Position numbers and translations under genes: made by a program | The notes under the pieces: generated by a model | Database searches by the model: none | Told to the model about the DNA's origin: nothing | The model's input: the letters and a program-made list of their open reading frames with translations, nothing else | Assembly: GCF_031880315.1 (NCBI RefSeq) | Contig: NZ_CP134771.1 | Coordinates: forward strand, 2,232,001-2,296,000 | Length of the DNA: 64,000 bases | Direction: 5' to 3' | Source: Pseudomonas baltica | GTDB taxonomy: Bacteria > Pseudomonadota > Gammaproteobacteria > Pseudomonadales > Pseudomonadaceae | Shown: positions 49,377 through 58,669 of the stretch, piece by piece | Numbering within the stretch: position 1 is the stretch's first letter | How the letters are laid out: each line of letters starts with the position of its first letter

Positions 49377-50051
49377 CTAGTAAAGCTCACACCTCGTATG
49401 CATAATATTTCTAGAAAACTGAGCTGCTCGAAGAATTGCTCTCTCATTAACCTCAGAGTTTCTCAGCAAGGAAGGTTCATACGAGTAACGTAAGTTTGCG
49501 AGATCGTATAGTTCCCTATAGACTTCGGCCCCCATATTATGATTGCAACGCTCACATAGTGTTACCAAATTTCTAAAGCTAGTTTCCCCGCCTTGCGAAT
49601 ATGGTCTTACATGCTGCAAAGTTAGCCCGTCAGATTCGGCGCAATTAACACAGTGATTCCCATCTCTATCTAATATTCTTTGTTTAAACTTTCCTCGAAA
49701 ACTTCTTTTACGAATAGATGCCGATGCCAGCTCGATATCGGTAAAAGACCCGTAAGGAGAGATAAGGCACTTTCGTTTTTTTATCCAGTGAGCCATGTAT
49801 TTTCTCACATACTTTTCATCTGCAATTGCCCATCCCTGAATACAAGTCCAGTCATAATAGCTTTCGTCGCTATTAACGACAATATAACTTACTCCTAACT
49901 CCTTGAGGGCGCTAGGAAACACCTCGCTGTTCACCAACGAAGGCTTTCGAGCCTCAAGGCCGTTTGAGTCGGGCGCGCTACCTGATGTTAAAGTTGAAAA
50001 ATAACCATAGCCGCCACAGACTAATTTAAGATCAAAGGCATAGCCAGTCAT
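49377..50051 (-). CDS. HNH endonuclease
   Basis: 224-residue protein. I start at ATG 50051 (MTGYAFDLKLVCGGYGYFST) because GGAAGG lies 6 bases upstream; the frame is open 77 codons further without a good start. The HNH domain is about 140-195: CVNCAESDGLTLQHVRPYSQ with zinc-type CxxC, His, then NLVTLCERCNHNMG with the second Cys pair. The N-terminal part is unknown and AT-rich. It could be restriction-like or mobile. It is divergent from ars. Confidence 0.75.
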   Translation of the reverse strand: MTGYAFDLKLVCGGYGYFSTLTSGSAPDSNGLEARKPSLVNSEVFPSALKELGVSYIVVNSDESYYDWTCIQGWAIADEKYVRKYMAHWIKKRKCLISPYGSFTDIELASASIRKRSFRGKFKQRILDRDGNHCVNCAESDGLTLQHVRPYSQGGETSFRNLVTLCERCNHNMGAEVYRELYDLANLRYSYEPSLLRNSEVNERAILRAAQFSRNIMHTRCELY

Positions 50052-50647
50052 GTAAACCTTCCATAGGAAACTGTGTTTTCTCTCGGTCCGTCTTATCAGT
50101 TCCGGAAAACGGCGTAAGGTGCCTTTAGCGTAGCGCCATCGCGATGGCATGCAAAGATAATTGTTCCTGATCTGGCAGGCGTATCTGCCTGACTCCTTTT
50201 TGCCGATTCTGTTGATAAAATCGGCTGCGGTTTTCAGGGCAGATAAGTAAGCGCATGAGCTTGAAATCTTAAATGGCTGCACAGGTGTTCGGACACGGAT
50301 TTCACGTAGCCGCGCGAATACAGTCTACTTCACCGCTCGGCTTCCGGGGGATGCAATTGCGCAGCAGACCTCTGTGACTATCGGTACCCATAACGTCTTT
50401 CGCTCTTTTACCGGGCCCAAGGTGAGTAACGGGTGGTTCTCACATGAGCTAGCCGTAGCTCATAGCTGAGCGATAGCGATCACGAAATGTTGCTACGAAA
50501 CATCGGAAGCCATACCTGCTTAAGACAGGCCGCTGTACACACACCCGACGATCAAGGTTGACCTCGCTAGCCTACTGGTGGCGCACATATCCATCAATTC
50601 CCATCGCTGGGCGTTTGTGCAAGCAGGGTGAATGTGGTTACATCTGA
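50052..50647. other. Long region between the HNH gene and ars operon
   Basis: About 600 bp with no convincing gene. It holds a GC-richer stretch near 50430-50480 with an inverted repeat (CATGAGCTAGCCGTAGCTCATAGC), and a TTGACC at 50557 that could be a -35 for ars. No strong terminator seen. It may be the remnant of another insertion. Confidence 0.45.
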
Positions 50648-50667
50648 ATATTCGATTATCCGCATAT
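50648..50667. promoter_or_regulatory. Candidate ArsR operator
   Basis: ATATTCG (50648-50654), 6-bp spacer, CGCATAT (50661-50667): an inverted repeat with one mismatch, ending 15 bp before the arsR ATG. ArsR-family repressors bind such dyads near their own promoters, so repression relieved by arsenite is expected. Confidence 0.5.
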
Positions 50668-50682
50668 GCAGAGCGATTGCTA

Positions 50683-51033
50683 ATGAGCCTTGCACCACAC
50701 ACATTCTTCAAATGCCTGGGTGATGAAACCCGCGCTCGGATCATGCTCATGCTTTCGGCTGAGGGTGAGCTGTGCGTGTGCGAGTTGATCTGGGCACTGG
50801 ACGATAACCAGTCGAGGGTCTCCAGGCATCTTGCCCAACTGCGGGCTTGCGGGTTACTCGCAGATCGGAGGCAGGGTCAGTGGGTTTACTACCGGTTACA
50901 TCCCGAGCTTGAACAGTGGGCACTGGATGTTCTGAACGTCACTACGCAGGCGCACCAGTCCTGGGTTAACGACCATCAAGGACGGCTGGCCTCCATGGAA
51001 GACAGACCCGTGCGCCAAGCCTCCTGCTGCTGA
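50683..51033 (+). CDS. arsR: Arsenical resistance operon repressor
   Basis: 116-residue winged-helix repressor, released from DNA by As(III). I start at ATG 50683 ([20 protein letters not shown]), rather than the longer frame. The As(III) site is ELCVCEL (Cys31 and Cys33) and the recognition helix follows as [18 protein letters not shown]. It ends in a Cys pair, QASCC, that may add metal binding. It heads arsRBCH-arsN. Confidence 0.93.
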   Translation: MSLAPHTFFKCLGDETRARIMLMLSAEGELCVCELIWALDDNQSRVSRHLAQLRACGLLADRRQGQWVYYRLHPELEQWALDVLNVTTQAHQSWVNDHQGRLASMEDRPVRQASCC

Positions 51034-51055
51034 CCTCCTGACCTGGAACATACCC

Positions 51056-52345
51056 ATGCTCATCGCTGCGTCAATTTTCGTAGTTACGCTCGTCTTTGTT
51101 ATCTGGCAACCCAAGGGGATAGGTGTCGGCTGGAGCGCGGCAGCGGGTGCCGTTCTGGCACTACTGACTGGCGTCGTGAGTCTGGGGGATGTGCCGGTTG
51201 TGTGGCACATCGTCTGGAACGCTACCGCGACCTTCATTGCAGTGATCATTATCAGTTTGTTGCTTGATGAAGCGGGCTTTTTCAAATGGGCAGCGCTGCA
51301 TGTTGCTCACTGGGGCGGTGGGAAAGGCGGACGCCTGTTTGCATTGATGATCTTGCTCGGGGCCGCCGTCTCGGCACTGTTCGCCAACGATGGAGCCGCA
51401 CTGATTCTGACCCCAATCGTCATCGCGATGCTGACGGCGCTTCGTTTCAGTCCGGCATCCACTCTGGCATTCGTGATGGCCGCAGGCTTCATCGCTGATA
51501 CCGCCAGTCTGCCGATGGTGGTGTCCAATCTGGTGAATATCGTTTCGGCAGACTTTTTTGACGTGGGTTTCGGTGAATACGCTTCTGTCATGTGGCCAGT
51601 GAACCTAGTGGCCGTGGCCGCGACGCTGTTCATGCTCTGGATGTTCTATCGCAAGGACATTCCCGACCAGTACGACGCAGATCAACTTGAGACCCCAGAA
51701 ACGGTGATTCGTGACCGGGCCACGTTCATTGCTGGCTGGTGGGTGCTTGGTCTGCTCCTGGTTGGCCTTTTCGCACTGGAACCTTTAGGCATCCCCATCA
51801 GCGCCGTTGCTGCTGCGTGTGCGGTGATCCTGCTGGTCATCGCAGGTAAAGGCCACATCATCTCCACGAGAAAGGTCATCAAGCACGCTCCCTGGCAAAT
51901 TGTCGTGTTTTCGCTGGGCATGTATCTGGTGGTCTATGGCCTGCGTAATGCCGGGCTAACCGACTCGCTCTCGGCGCTGTTGAACATATTTGCTGAGCAT
52001 GGCCTATGGGCCGCTACCTTGGGCACCGGTATCACCGCTGCGCTGTTGTCCTCGATCATGAACAACATGCCGAGTGTGCTTATCGGCGCTCTGTCCATTC
52101 AGGGCAGCGACGCTACGGGAGTGGTACGTGAGGCCATGATCTACGCCAACGTCATCGGTTGCGATCTTGGCCCCAAGATCACGCCCATCGGAAGTCTGGC
52201 CACGCTGTTGTGGCTGCATGTGCTGTCGCAGAAAAATATCCGCATCACCTGGGGCTACTACTTCAAAGTCGGCAGCATCCTCACCCTTCCTATCTTGCTG
52301 GTAACGCTGGTGGCACTGGCGTTGCGGCTGAGCATCCCTGTCTAG
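51056..52345 (+). CDS. arsB: Arsenite efflux membrane protein ArsB
   Basis: 429-residue inner-membrane arsenite/antimonite:proton antiporter of the ArsB family with about 12 hydrophobic segments. GLGTG-type loop [20 protein letters not shown] and the family motif [20 protein letters not shown] are visible. It is 22 bp after arsR. It exports As(III) produced by ArsC. Confidence 0.93.
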   Translation: MLIAASIFVVTLVFVIWQPKGIGVGWSAAAGAVLALLTGVVSLGDVPVVWHIVWNATATFIAVIIISLLLDEAGFFKWAALHVAHWGGGKGGRLFALMILLGAAVSALFANDGAALILTPIVIAMLTALRFSPASTLAFVMAAGFIADTASLPMVVSNLVNIVSADFFDVGFGEYASVMWPVNLVAVAATLFMLWMFYRKDIPDQYDADQLETPETVIRDRATFIAGWWVLGLLLVGLFALEPLGIPISAVAAACAVILLVIAGKGHIISTRKVIKHAPWQIVVFSLGMYLVVYGLRNAGLTDSLSALLNIFAEHGLWAATLGTGITAALLSSIMNNMPSVLIGALSIQGSDATGVVREAMIYANVIGCDLGPKITPIGSLATLLWLHVLSQKNIRITWGYYFKVGSILTLPILLVTLVALALRLSIPV

Positions 52346-52354
52346 GAGAAACCC

Positions 52355-52825
52355 ATGAAAGTACTATTTATGTGTACGGCAAATAGCTGCCGGAGCGTTC
52401 TCTCGGAGGGGTTGTTCAACCACTTGGCCCCGAGCGGTTTTACTGCCGTCAGTTCGGGCAGCTTCCCAAGCGGGCAGCTGAATCCCCGCGCCGTGAGCAC
52501 GCTGCAAGCGCTAGGCATCGATACCACACATCTCTACAGCAAAGGCTCAGAGGTTTTTTCGGACTCACCACCGGATGTGGTGATCACCGTGTGTGATAAG
52601 GCTGGAGGCGAACCCTGTCCGGTCTATTTCGGGCCTGCTGTCAAAAGCCACTGGGGGCTTGCCGATCCTTCCGATGTTGAAGGAACAGATAGCGAAATCC
52701 AGGCCGCATTTGACGCAACCGTCGTCCAGATTAAAAAGCGTTTCGACGCATTCTTCAATCTGGATCATTCGGCGCTCACACCGCAGGAAATGAAGCGCGA
52801 ACTAGATCGAATAGGTGAACTGTAA
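52355..52825 (+). CDS. arsC: Arsenate reductase, low-molecular-weight phosphatase (thioredoxin-coupled) class
   Basis: 156-residue cytosolic enzyme reducing As(V) to As(III). The P-loop is CTANSCRS (Cys7 to Ser14). The second and third redox cysteines, C80 and C88 in [14 protein letters not shown], match the thioredoxin-linked LMW-PTP class (S. aureus pI258 type) rather than the glutaredoxin-coupled E. coli class. It overlaps arsH by one base. Confidence 0.92.
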   Translation: MKVLFMCTANSCRSVLSEGLFNHLAPSGFTAVSSGSFPSGQLNPRAVSTLQALGIDTTHLYSKGSEVFSDSPPDVVITVCDKAGGEPCPVYFGPAVKSHWGLADPSDVEGTDSEIQAAFDATVVQIKKRFDAFFNLDHSALTPQEMKRELDRIGEL

Positions 52826-53559
52826 TGGACGAATTTTCCTTGGAAAGCAGTCTAGATCTACCTAACCTGGATCAGTCGCTAATCGACGTCGCCACACTGG
52901 ATCGCCTGCAAGGCAACGAGCAACAGACGCACAAGCCACGCATCTTGTTGCTGTATGGCTCAACCCGTGAGCGCTCTTTCAGCAGGCTACTCACCCAAGA
53001 GGCCGCGCGCATCCTGACTCTAATGGGAGCCGAGACCTTCATCTTTGATCCCTCGGGTCTGCCTCTCCCTGATGACGCTCCGGAAGACCATCCAAAGGTT
53101 AAAGAGCTGCGGGATCTGGTTCTGTGGTCAGAGGGACAGGTGTGGTGTTCGCCAGAGCGTCACGGTGCAATGTCTGCTGTGTTCAAAGCCCAGATCGACT
53201 GGATTCCTCTCACGATGGGCGCTGTCCGCCCCAGCCAGGGCAAGACGCTGGCGGTCATGCAGGTCTGCGGTGGATCACAGTCGTTCAACACGGTAAACCA
53301 GCTACGGATCCTCGGGCGCTGGATGCGGATGATCACCATCCCAAACCAGTCGTCAGTACCCAAGGCCTTTCTGGAGTTCGACGACGCCGGGCGTATGAAG
53401 CCATCTGCCTACTACGACCGTGTTGTGGACGTGATGGAGGAACTGGTGAAGTTCACGCTGATGGTTCGGGGCCGGGAAACGTATCTGGTAGACCGCTATT
53501 CGGAGCGCAAGGAAAGCGCCGAGGCACTCTCGAAACGAGTCAATCAAAGATCGATTTGA
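52825..53559 (+). CDS. arsH: ArsH NADPH-dependent flavin reductase
   Basis: 244-residue flavoprotein. The FMN site is [20 protein letters not shown], and [20 protein letters not shown] with CGGSQSFN completes the flavodoxin-like fold. ArsH oxidises trivalent organoarsenicals and can reduce flavins and other substrates. The start at 52825 overlaps the arsC stop by one base. Confidence 0.92.
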   Translation: MDEFSLESSLDLPNLDQSLIDVATLDRLQGNEQQTHKPRILLLYGSTRERSFSRLLTQEAARILTLMGAETFIFDPSGLPLPDDAPEDHPKVKELRDLVLWSEGQVWCSPERHGAMSAVFKAQIDWIPLTMGAVRPSQGKTLAVMQVCGGSQSFNTVNQLRILGRWMRMITIPNQSSVPKAFLEFDDAGRMKPSAYYDRVVDVMEELVKFTLMVRGRETYLVDRYSERKESAEALSKRVNQRSI

Positions 53560-53578
53560 GCGACCAAGGGGATAGAGA

Positions 53579-54130
53579 ATGAGCAACACCACAGTAAGGA
53601 TTGCGCAGATTTCGGACGCTCAAGCCATCCAGGCAATTTACGCACCGATGGTTGAACGCACCGCGATTTCGTTTGAGCTTGAGCCCCCTACCGTCGAAGA
53701 GATGGCCAAGCGGATCGGGTCGACTTTGCCGACTTACCCGTATCTGGTAGCGGAGCGAGACGGCCAAATCATCGGCTATGCATATGCCAGTCAGCACCGG
53801 GCTCGTGAGGCCTATCGCTGGTCGGTCGACGTCACCGTTTATATATCGCCAGAAGCGCACCGTAGCGGGGTCGGTCGGGCACTGTATGACGTGTTGCTAC
53901 CGACATTGAAAAGGCAAGGCTTTCACGCAGCCTATGCCGGGATAGCGCTGCCTAACGATGGCAGCGTGGGGTTGCACGAAGCACTTGGCTTCGTTCACAT
54001 CGGTACGTATCAAGAAGTAGGATTCAAGCAAGGCGCTTGGCATGACGTTGGGTATTGGCGCATTGCGTTGGATGTTTCGAGTCTGCCGAAACCCACTCTG
54101 CCGTTCATGGAGATCAGTCCGCAGGTTTAG
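53579..54130 (+). CDS. arsN: ArsN1-like N-acetyltransferase (phosphinothricin/arsinothricin acetyltransferase family)
   Basis: 183-residue GNAT enzyme. The acetyl-CoA site is HRSGVGRALYDVLLP (about 95-110), and IALPNDGSVGLHEALGF with YQEVGFKQGAWHDVGYW is typical of phosphinothricin acetyltransferase. In ars operons this branch (ArsN1) acetylates arsinothricin, a natural organoarsenical glutamate mimic. It is 19 bp after arsH on the same strand. Its own ATG is followed by MSNTTVRIAQ. Confidence 0.88.
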   Translation: MSNTTVRIAQISDAQAIQAIYAPMVERTAISFELEPPTVEEMAKRIGSTLPTYPYLVAERDGQIIGYAYASQHRAREAYRWSVDVTVYISPEAHRSGVGRALYDVLLPTLKRQGFHAAYAGIALPNDGSVGLHEALGFVHIGTYQEVGFKQGAWHDVGYWRIALDVSSLPKPTLPFMEISPQV

Positions 54131-54251
54131 GTTGCGCAGGTCGATTTGACGGGCTGCGAGTGGCAATCAGGGTTAGTTTGACGGTCGAGAAGATATTGGC
54201 GTTTTTTCATGTCACTTGGCTCTCGCGAGTTCTGTGAAATCGACCGGCTGC

Positions 54252-54539
54252 TTATGGCCGAAAGCGGCCCTTCGCAACAGGCAGAAATCGCCTCAACAAA
54301 GCTGCCCCATCAGTACCACCCAGAACCTGATCGATTGCGGCGCTTTTCAGCGCTCGCAGGATCAGTCTGAAATCCACATTGTTGAATGCCGCCTCCGCCT
54401 CATTGTGAACTGCACAGCCCACATGGACGGCAACACGTACGCTCATTGGCGCATGCACATCGCTGCCCAGATAATCAGCAAGCAGCCCCCTGATCTCATA
54501 GAGTGCGAGCTCGAGTAGCCGGGTCCGATCTGACTGCAT
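54252..54539 (-). CDS. Conserved hypothetical protein of integrative elements
   Basis: 95-residue soluble protein starting MQSDRTRLLELALYEIRGLL at 54539, with GGAAT ahead. Helical, with the internal VRVAVHVGCAVHNEAEAAF. Short proteins of this pattern are common next to AlpA in ICEs, in my recollection. Function unknown. It faces the ars operon. Confidence 0.6.
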   Translation of the reverse strand: MQSDRTRLLELALYEIRGLLADYLGSDVHAPMSVRVAVHVGCAVHNEAEAAFNNVDFRLILRALKSAAIDQVLGGTDGAALLRRFLPVAKGRFRP

Positions 54540-54849
54540 AAGGATTCCGCTTACCAAAGGGAAGTGTGAGCGAGCTTAGCGAGGCCAGCTTAGTTCTCGG
54601 GCTGGCAAAGGCGAAACACCGATCTTCCAATACAAACGCCCGCCAAAGCGGGGCTCTCTCTATCAACGCAGTGGCCATCGCGCCAGTCCTGAGATAGCGA
54701 ACCGTAGGCATGCCATAGATCAGGTAAGGGTTCGCCAAATTCTCAGTGCACGGACAAAAAGTCATCGGAAAAGGAACAATTGATGTCCGTGCTCCACGCG
54801 GCAGATAAAATGAACATGCCCTCGATTCCATAACGTTTCGAGGCGTGCC
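54540..54849. other. Region upstream of alpA
   Basis: 310 bp with no convincing gene. A minus-strand open frame (54496-54870) exists but its composition is unlike a real gene. Probably holds the promoter for alpA and for the 95-residue gene. Confidence 0.45.
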
Positions 54850-55050
54850 ATGAGAGTTCTTCGTATCCAAGATACTTGCTCAAAAATTGCTATCAGCCGA
54901 ACGTCTTTATGGAGACTGTGCAAACAAGATGACTTTCCGCAACCCATCAGCATCGGAGGCGGACGTGTAATCGGTTTTCTCGAGCACGAAATTGATGACT
55001 GGCTGGAGGCCCGTGCAGCAGCCCGCAAAACCACACAAGGGAGAAGCTGA
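54850..55050 (+). CDS. AlpA-family excisionase-like regulator
   Basis: 66-residue winged-helix-like protein: MRVLRIQDTCSKIAISRTSL, WRLCKQDDFPQPISIGGGRV and IGFLEHEIDDWLEARAAARK. The pattern is AlpA (Phage_AlpA), used by ICEs and satellite phages to activate integrase or other genes. It precedes the replicase gene by 200 bp. Confidence 0.85.
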   Translation: MRVLRIQDTCSKIAISRTSLWRLCKQDDFPQPISIGGGRVIGFLEHEIDDWLEARAAARKTTQGRS

Positions 55051-55104
55051 GATGGGCCGACGGACAAGGCAGGAAATCTTCAAGCCATCAAAAGTGAAGT
55101 CTTC

Positions 55105-55127
55105 AGTTCACCGCTGAACGGTGGACT
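55105..55127 (+). promoter_or_regulatory. Hairpin over the ribosome binding site of the leader ORF
   Basis: AGTTCACCG (55105-55113) and CGGTGGACT (55119-55127) pair over 9 bp with one G-T type mismatch around the loop CTGAA. The right arm contains the GGTGG sequence that would be the ribosome binding site of the ATG at 55129, so translation could be blocked when it folds. Reminiscent of plasmid copy-number control. Confidence 0.5.
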
Positions 55128-55128
55128 T

Positions 55129-55251
55129 ATGGAAAAGATTATTCAGCGGCTGTGCGTCCTCGATGACAGCACCCTGCCCCCCCAGTTGACCCCTTGTGTC
55201 ACACCCTTTCACGCCGCTGGCCAACCTGCTGGCCAAGGCGGTGAGGCATGA
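55129..55251 (+). CDS. Short leader ORF coupled to the replicase
   Basis: 40-residue frame MEKIIQRLCVLDDSTLPPQL... ending GGEA, whose TGA (55249-55251) overlaps the replicase ATG at 55248. It is too short for a domain. The overlap and the hairpin before it suggest the replicase is translated by coupling to this leader. It could be a control peptide rather than a functional protein. Confidence 0.5.
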   Translation: MEKIIQRLCVLDDSTLPPQLTPCVTPFHAAGQPAGQGGEA

Positions 55252-56783
55252 GCCACGACAACGCGATCAGTCTTGCCCACGCGACCTCACCCTCGGCCAA
55301 GGTCGATCCGCTGGCCACCAGCACCCACATGCCTCCGGCGCGTTTTTTCGAAGACGGCACTGCGCTCAACCGATTATTGATGGAAGCGCCGTACATGGCG
55401 CGGTGCAGTGACGACAAAACCGCGACCCGCGTCCGTCCCCGTGAATACGCGCTGCGTTATCCCTATATGCAGGTCAATCGCCTCGGCATGGTGTCCTGGC
55501 TGGTGTTTGACCTGGACCATGCCAACGCCTTGGCCTGGGACGATGCCGGGTTGCCCGCGCCGAACCTGATGGTGCGTAACCGCAAAAGCGGCCATTCCCA
55601 GTTGTTCTATGCCGTGCCGTCCGTGTGCACCACAGAGAACGCACGGGCCAAGCCGATTCAGTACATGAAAGCGATCTATACCGCGTTTGCCGCTCGCCTC
55701 GACGCGGACATGGACTACCACGGTGGCCCGGTGGCCAAAACACCCGGTCACCCCTGGTGGGAGACGACCGAATTTCACAGCCACGTGTATGAACTGGGCG
55801 AACTGGCGAACGCGGTGGAGCTGACAGTCAAACCCTGGGCCACAGGTCCGAAGCTTGATCAGGTCAGCCATTCGCGGCACTGCATCCTGTTCGAGCAACT
55901 GCGTTATTTTGCGTACAGCATCGTCAATCGCGAGCGTGAGCTGGGGTCGTTCGAGTCGTTCATGCGCTCGCTCGATGCGTATGCGTACAACCACAACAGC
56001 TTTCTCAAACAGGGTTTTTCGGAAAACCTGCCGCTGTCGTCGATACGCTCCACGGTCAAATCCGTAGGTCGCTGGACGTGGGATCGGTACACCGGTGATC
56101 GTCGTTGCCATCGAGGCGCAATGCAGCTCGATGGCAGCTTGTCGCTTACAGAACGGCAGAGCCTGGCCGCGCAGCGCACTAATGAGCTGCGGCACAAAGC
56201 CACAGAATCCAAAATACGCGCTGCTTGCAGGCAGCTTCAAGACCAGGGCAAGGCACTGGTCCGTTCTGCGATAGCGACTCTCGCCGGCGTTTCGGTGAGA
56301 ACGGTGGCCAGCTACAAGCACATTCTCAGGGAAATATCGCAACCGGCCACTGTGAGAGTTCTCAGGCCTGCCAAGGCTGCGCCTGGGACACTTAGCCAAG
56401 TCGATTCAGCTTCCCCACAATCCACTCCGAGCCAGGCTGAAAATAGTCGCGCTCTGGGGGTGCAATCCGGTGTACATCAGATATCTGCGGTCCCGCAGGG
56501 GCCGCAAGCCGGAGAGTCTTTAAAAATAGAACATGAGGATGGTTCATCCATAGGCATTTTGAAATTCCTATACATGAACGTTCCGCCCGAGTGGAAAGAG
56601 GATTTCGTCACTAATTCGAAATCTCGGTTAACTAACAGAGAGCAGCAAGCTTGGATAGACAAGGCTATGCAGCGCTCGGACCATGATACCTCTGCGATAC
56701 CTGATGAATATGGGATGGATACCGTATCGGGAAGCGTTGTAGATAACACCAACTACCAACCTAAACAGAAACTAGTAAAATAA
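55248..56783 (+). CDS. Plasmid replicase (ColE2-type Replicase family)
   Basis: 511-residue replication initiator with primase-type activity expected. MVSWLVFDLDHANALAWDDA, APNLMVRNRKSGHSQLFYAV and VAKTPGHPWWETTEFHSHVY are the Replicase-family core (about 80-195). A PriCT-like region is about 220-290, and an HTH segment is ALVRSAIATLAGVSVRTVAS (about 341-360). The C-terminal 120 residues are lower in GC and poor in motifs. It starts by the TGA overlap with the 40-codon leader. Origin expected nearby, often downstream in ColE2-type plasmids. Confidence 0.82.
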   Translation: MSHDNAISLAHATSPSAKVDPLATSTHMPPARFFEDGTALNRLLMEAPYMARCSDDKTATRVRPREYALRYPYMQVNRLGMVSWLVFDLDHANALAWDDAGLPAPNLMVRNRKSGHSQLFYAVPSVCTTENARAKPIQYMKAIYTAFAARLDADMDYHGGPVAKTPGHPWWETTEFHSHVYELGELANAVELTVKPWATGPKLDQVSHSRHCILFEQLRYFAYSIVNRERELGSFESFMRSLDAYAYNHNSFLKQGFSENLPLSSIRSTVKSVGRWTWDRYTGDRRCHRGAMQLDGSLSLTERQSLAAQRTNELRHKATESKIRAACRQLQDQGKALVRSAIATLAGVSVRTVASYKHILREISQPATVRVLRPAKAAPGTLSQVDSASPQSTPSQAENSRALGVQSGVHQISAVPQGPQAGESLKIEHEDGSSIGILKFLYMNVPPEWKEDFVTNSKSRLTNREQQAWIDKAMQRSDHDTSAIPDEYGMDTVSGSVVDNTNYQPKQKLVK

Positions 56784-57221
56784 AACACGACACTAGGGGG
56801 GCAACGCCGTTCGATTTGTCGAAGACCCCGCCTAGCAAACGGATCGACGTCCACAACGCGCTCGCCCATACCATTGCGCAAAAAACACTGATTCATGATA
56901 CGCGGATGGTAGTCGACCTGATAGTCAAACAGTTAACATCCACCGCCAATTCTCCAAAATCTGCTTTTGCACCCACTCACAAATCGGCTACTCGGAGAGT
57001 AGTTAAACACCTAACAAATAATTCAGAGAGCGTTTTCCCTTGGGTCCTACCTTAGATAGACGCTCTCAAAAACCCCACAGAAAACCTATAAAAAATGCAC
57101 CATCCAGATACCTAAAATACAAAATAATTGTTATTAGCCAAATTAAATCAGCCAAAGTGGCCAAGTCATACATCGTAAGTTTTCGGACACTACGAGCATA
57201 GGTCACATCAGCACGCCGCAC
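56784..57221. other. AT-rich region after the replicase gene
   Basis: 438 bp with no convincing gene. A 79-codon frame from a TTG at 56816 (SKTPPSKRIDVHNALAHTIA...) has no good ribosome binding site but could be a small helper. The region is AT-rich between 57060 and 57180 (aaaaccccacagaaaacctataaaaaa-type sequence) and could hold the replication origin. I see no clear iterons. Confidence 0.4.
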
Positions 57222-58016
57222 TCACCCCACCAAGTCGGCTCGTTCAAGCAAAGCTCTAACAAACCTTCTCTTAGTCAAATCTGAGCATTTGCCTCTGTAG
57301 GTTTCACTAACCAGCTCGAAAATACCTATAGACATCGTCAACAACAACCCAACAATCAAAACTAGAGTTAGTGAAATAAGAAAAAGGGTGAGCGAGTATT
57401 TCGCAGCGGTTATCATGAAAACCGAGAGGTCAACATTCGACACTGTGAATTCCACGCCAGGTATTTTAAATGCGAAATTTATCATAGCCAATATAACTGG
57501 AATTGAAAGCAAGGTCTGAAGCGGCTTAAGGCTGAAAAAGCTACTCAAAAAACGATCGCCCAGCTGCTTATTCTTTCTAGACTCGGAAAGCATACCCTGA
57601 ACTTCATAAAAATTCTTGGCCAACTCAAAATACTTATCAGGCGGGACAGATAAATTCTTTTTAAGCCAAATGCCTTTGATAATTTCTCTATCTTGTTTTT
57701 TACAAAGCACGTCGGAAATATTTAAGCCGGACCTTTGTAGCTTGTCATATCTGTAAGCAGGCTCATAAAAAGCAATCCAAACTGCCAAACCGACGAATTC
57801 AAAAAGAACAGCTATCATTGCTAGCCCTGTGTTCGCATCCCGCCCTGACGCCAACTCCACCAAACTGTAAAACATAAAAAATATTGTTAGCACAAAGAAA
57901 AAAACTGATATCCAATACGCGATATTTTTCGGGCCATCCTTGAGAGATCTTGAATAGAACAAAGTTGAATACCTAACGGCCACTTTTTCAAAATCTGAAA
58001 CTGTCAAAATCTGCAC
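57222..58016 (-). CDS. Low-GC membrane protein of unknown function
   Basis: 264-residue protein starting with GTG at 58016 and AGAGGGGG 6 bases upstream. At least four hydrophobic segments: IAYWISVFFFVLTIFFMFYS, LAMIAVLFEFVGLAVWIAFY, LQTLLSIPVILAMINFAFKI and LTLFLISLTLVLIVGLLLTM. No signal peptide, no recognised domain. GC is far below even the island average. It lies between replicase and mob genes, facing away. An immunity, exclusion or defence role is possible; nothing proves it. Confidence 0.65.
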   Translation of the reverse strand: MQILTVSDFEKVAVRYSTLFYSRSLKDGPKNIAYWISVFFFVLTIFFMFYSLVELASGRDANTGLAMIAVLFEFVGLAVWIAFYEPAYRYDKLQRSGLNISDVLCKKQDREIIKGIWLKKNLSVPPDKYFELAKNFYEVQGMLSESRKNKQLGDRFLSSFFSLKPLQTLLSIPVILAMINFAFKIPGVEFTVSNVDLSVFMITAAKYSLTLFLISLTLVLIVGLLLTMSIGIFELVSETYRGKCSDLTKRRFVRALLERADLVG

Positions 58017-58412
58017 CGCAACCCCCTCTTAATTTTTTATACTGACTTTTTCATTACGCGTCGCTCATCATATCTTGAAAATGTCTGAAGTCTAATGGTC
58101 GAGTCAAGGGGTTGGTGCGGCCCGCAGCACCGAAGGGGCGAGGACTCGGCCCCTTGACGCGTTCGATGCCAATAGCCTTCGCTAGGGTGACTGGGAGCGC
58201 TTCTATCCCAGGCTCCCGACGCCACGCGGGCGAGTGTGGGGAGTCCAGAGGGGCAAAGCCCCTATGGGGCGCATCGGAAACCACGGCCGGTTCTGAAGGC
58301 TGATCAACCTTCCCCTCTAAAAAGCCCTTTGCTTTTTTGTATAGCGCCTCAACGCATCAAGTCATTTTATGAAAAAACCGAAAAATTTCGACCCATATAT
58401 CGTTCCAAAAAT
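58017..58412. other. Non-coding region left of the 11-bp array
   Basis: 396 bp. A GC-rich part (about 58110-58300) contains AGGGGCAAAGCCCCT, an inverted repeat, and a long imperfect GC-rich stretch but no good gene. The last 100 bp turn AT-rich, flanking the 11-bp repeat array. Confidence 0.5.
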
Positions 58413-58588
58413 AGTGGTACTAGTATGGTAAGACTGTGCTAACAAGCTGGTAATTCTGTGGCTATAGCGTGTAACCATTGTGGTAGCTTTGTGGTGGCAA
58501 TGTGGTAACTGCATGGTAAGATTGTGTACATATTGCGGCAACTCTGTGGCAACTCTGTGGCATCATGGTGCGAACATTGTGTAAGTAC
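58413..58588 (+). repeat. Array of sixteen 11-bp direct repeats
   Basis: Units start at 58413 and then every 11 bp without a break to 58578: for example TGTGGTAACTG (58501), TGTGGCAACTC (58545) and TGTGGTAGCTT (58479). Consensus TGTGGTAACTN. The third base is T in 15 of 16 units and the fourth is G in all sixteen. The 11-bp period is one DNA turn, so one face is marked. A 12-bp palindrome AAGTACGTACTT (58583-58594) closes it. Plasmid parC sites (ParR) and R388 stbDRs (StbA) have the same period. Confidence 0.85.
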
Positions 58589-58669
58589 GTACTTTCTATA
58601 GGCGCCGAGCCGTATTTGACCATATAAAAACTCCAAGCTACCTTCTCCGTGGAAGTCATGATGATCGAG

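Noticed and set aside
50052..50282. Extension of the HNH gene to the ATG at 50282
   Set aside because: The internal ATG at 50051 has a strong GGAAGG site at correct distance; the extension is composition-wise different.
54496..54870. 124-codon minus-strand frame before alpA
   Set aside because: No ribosome binding site, many rare residues, overlaps both a better minus-strand gene and the alpA start.
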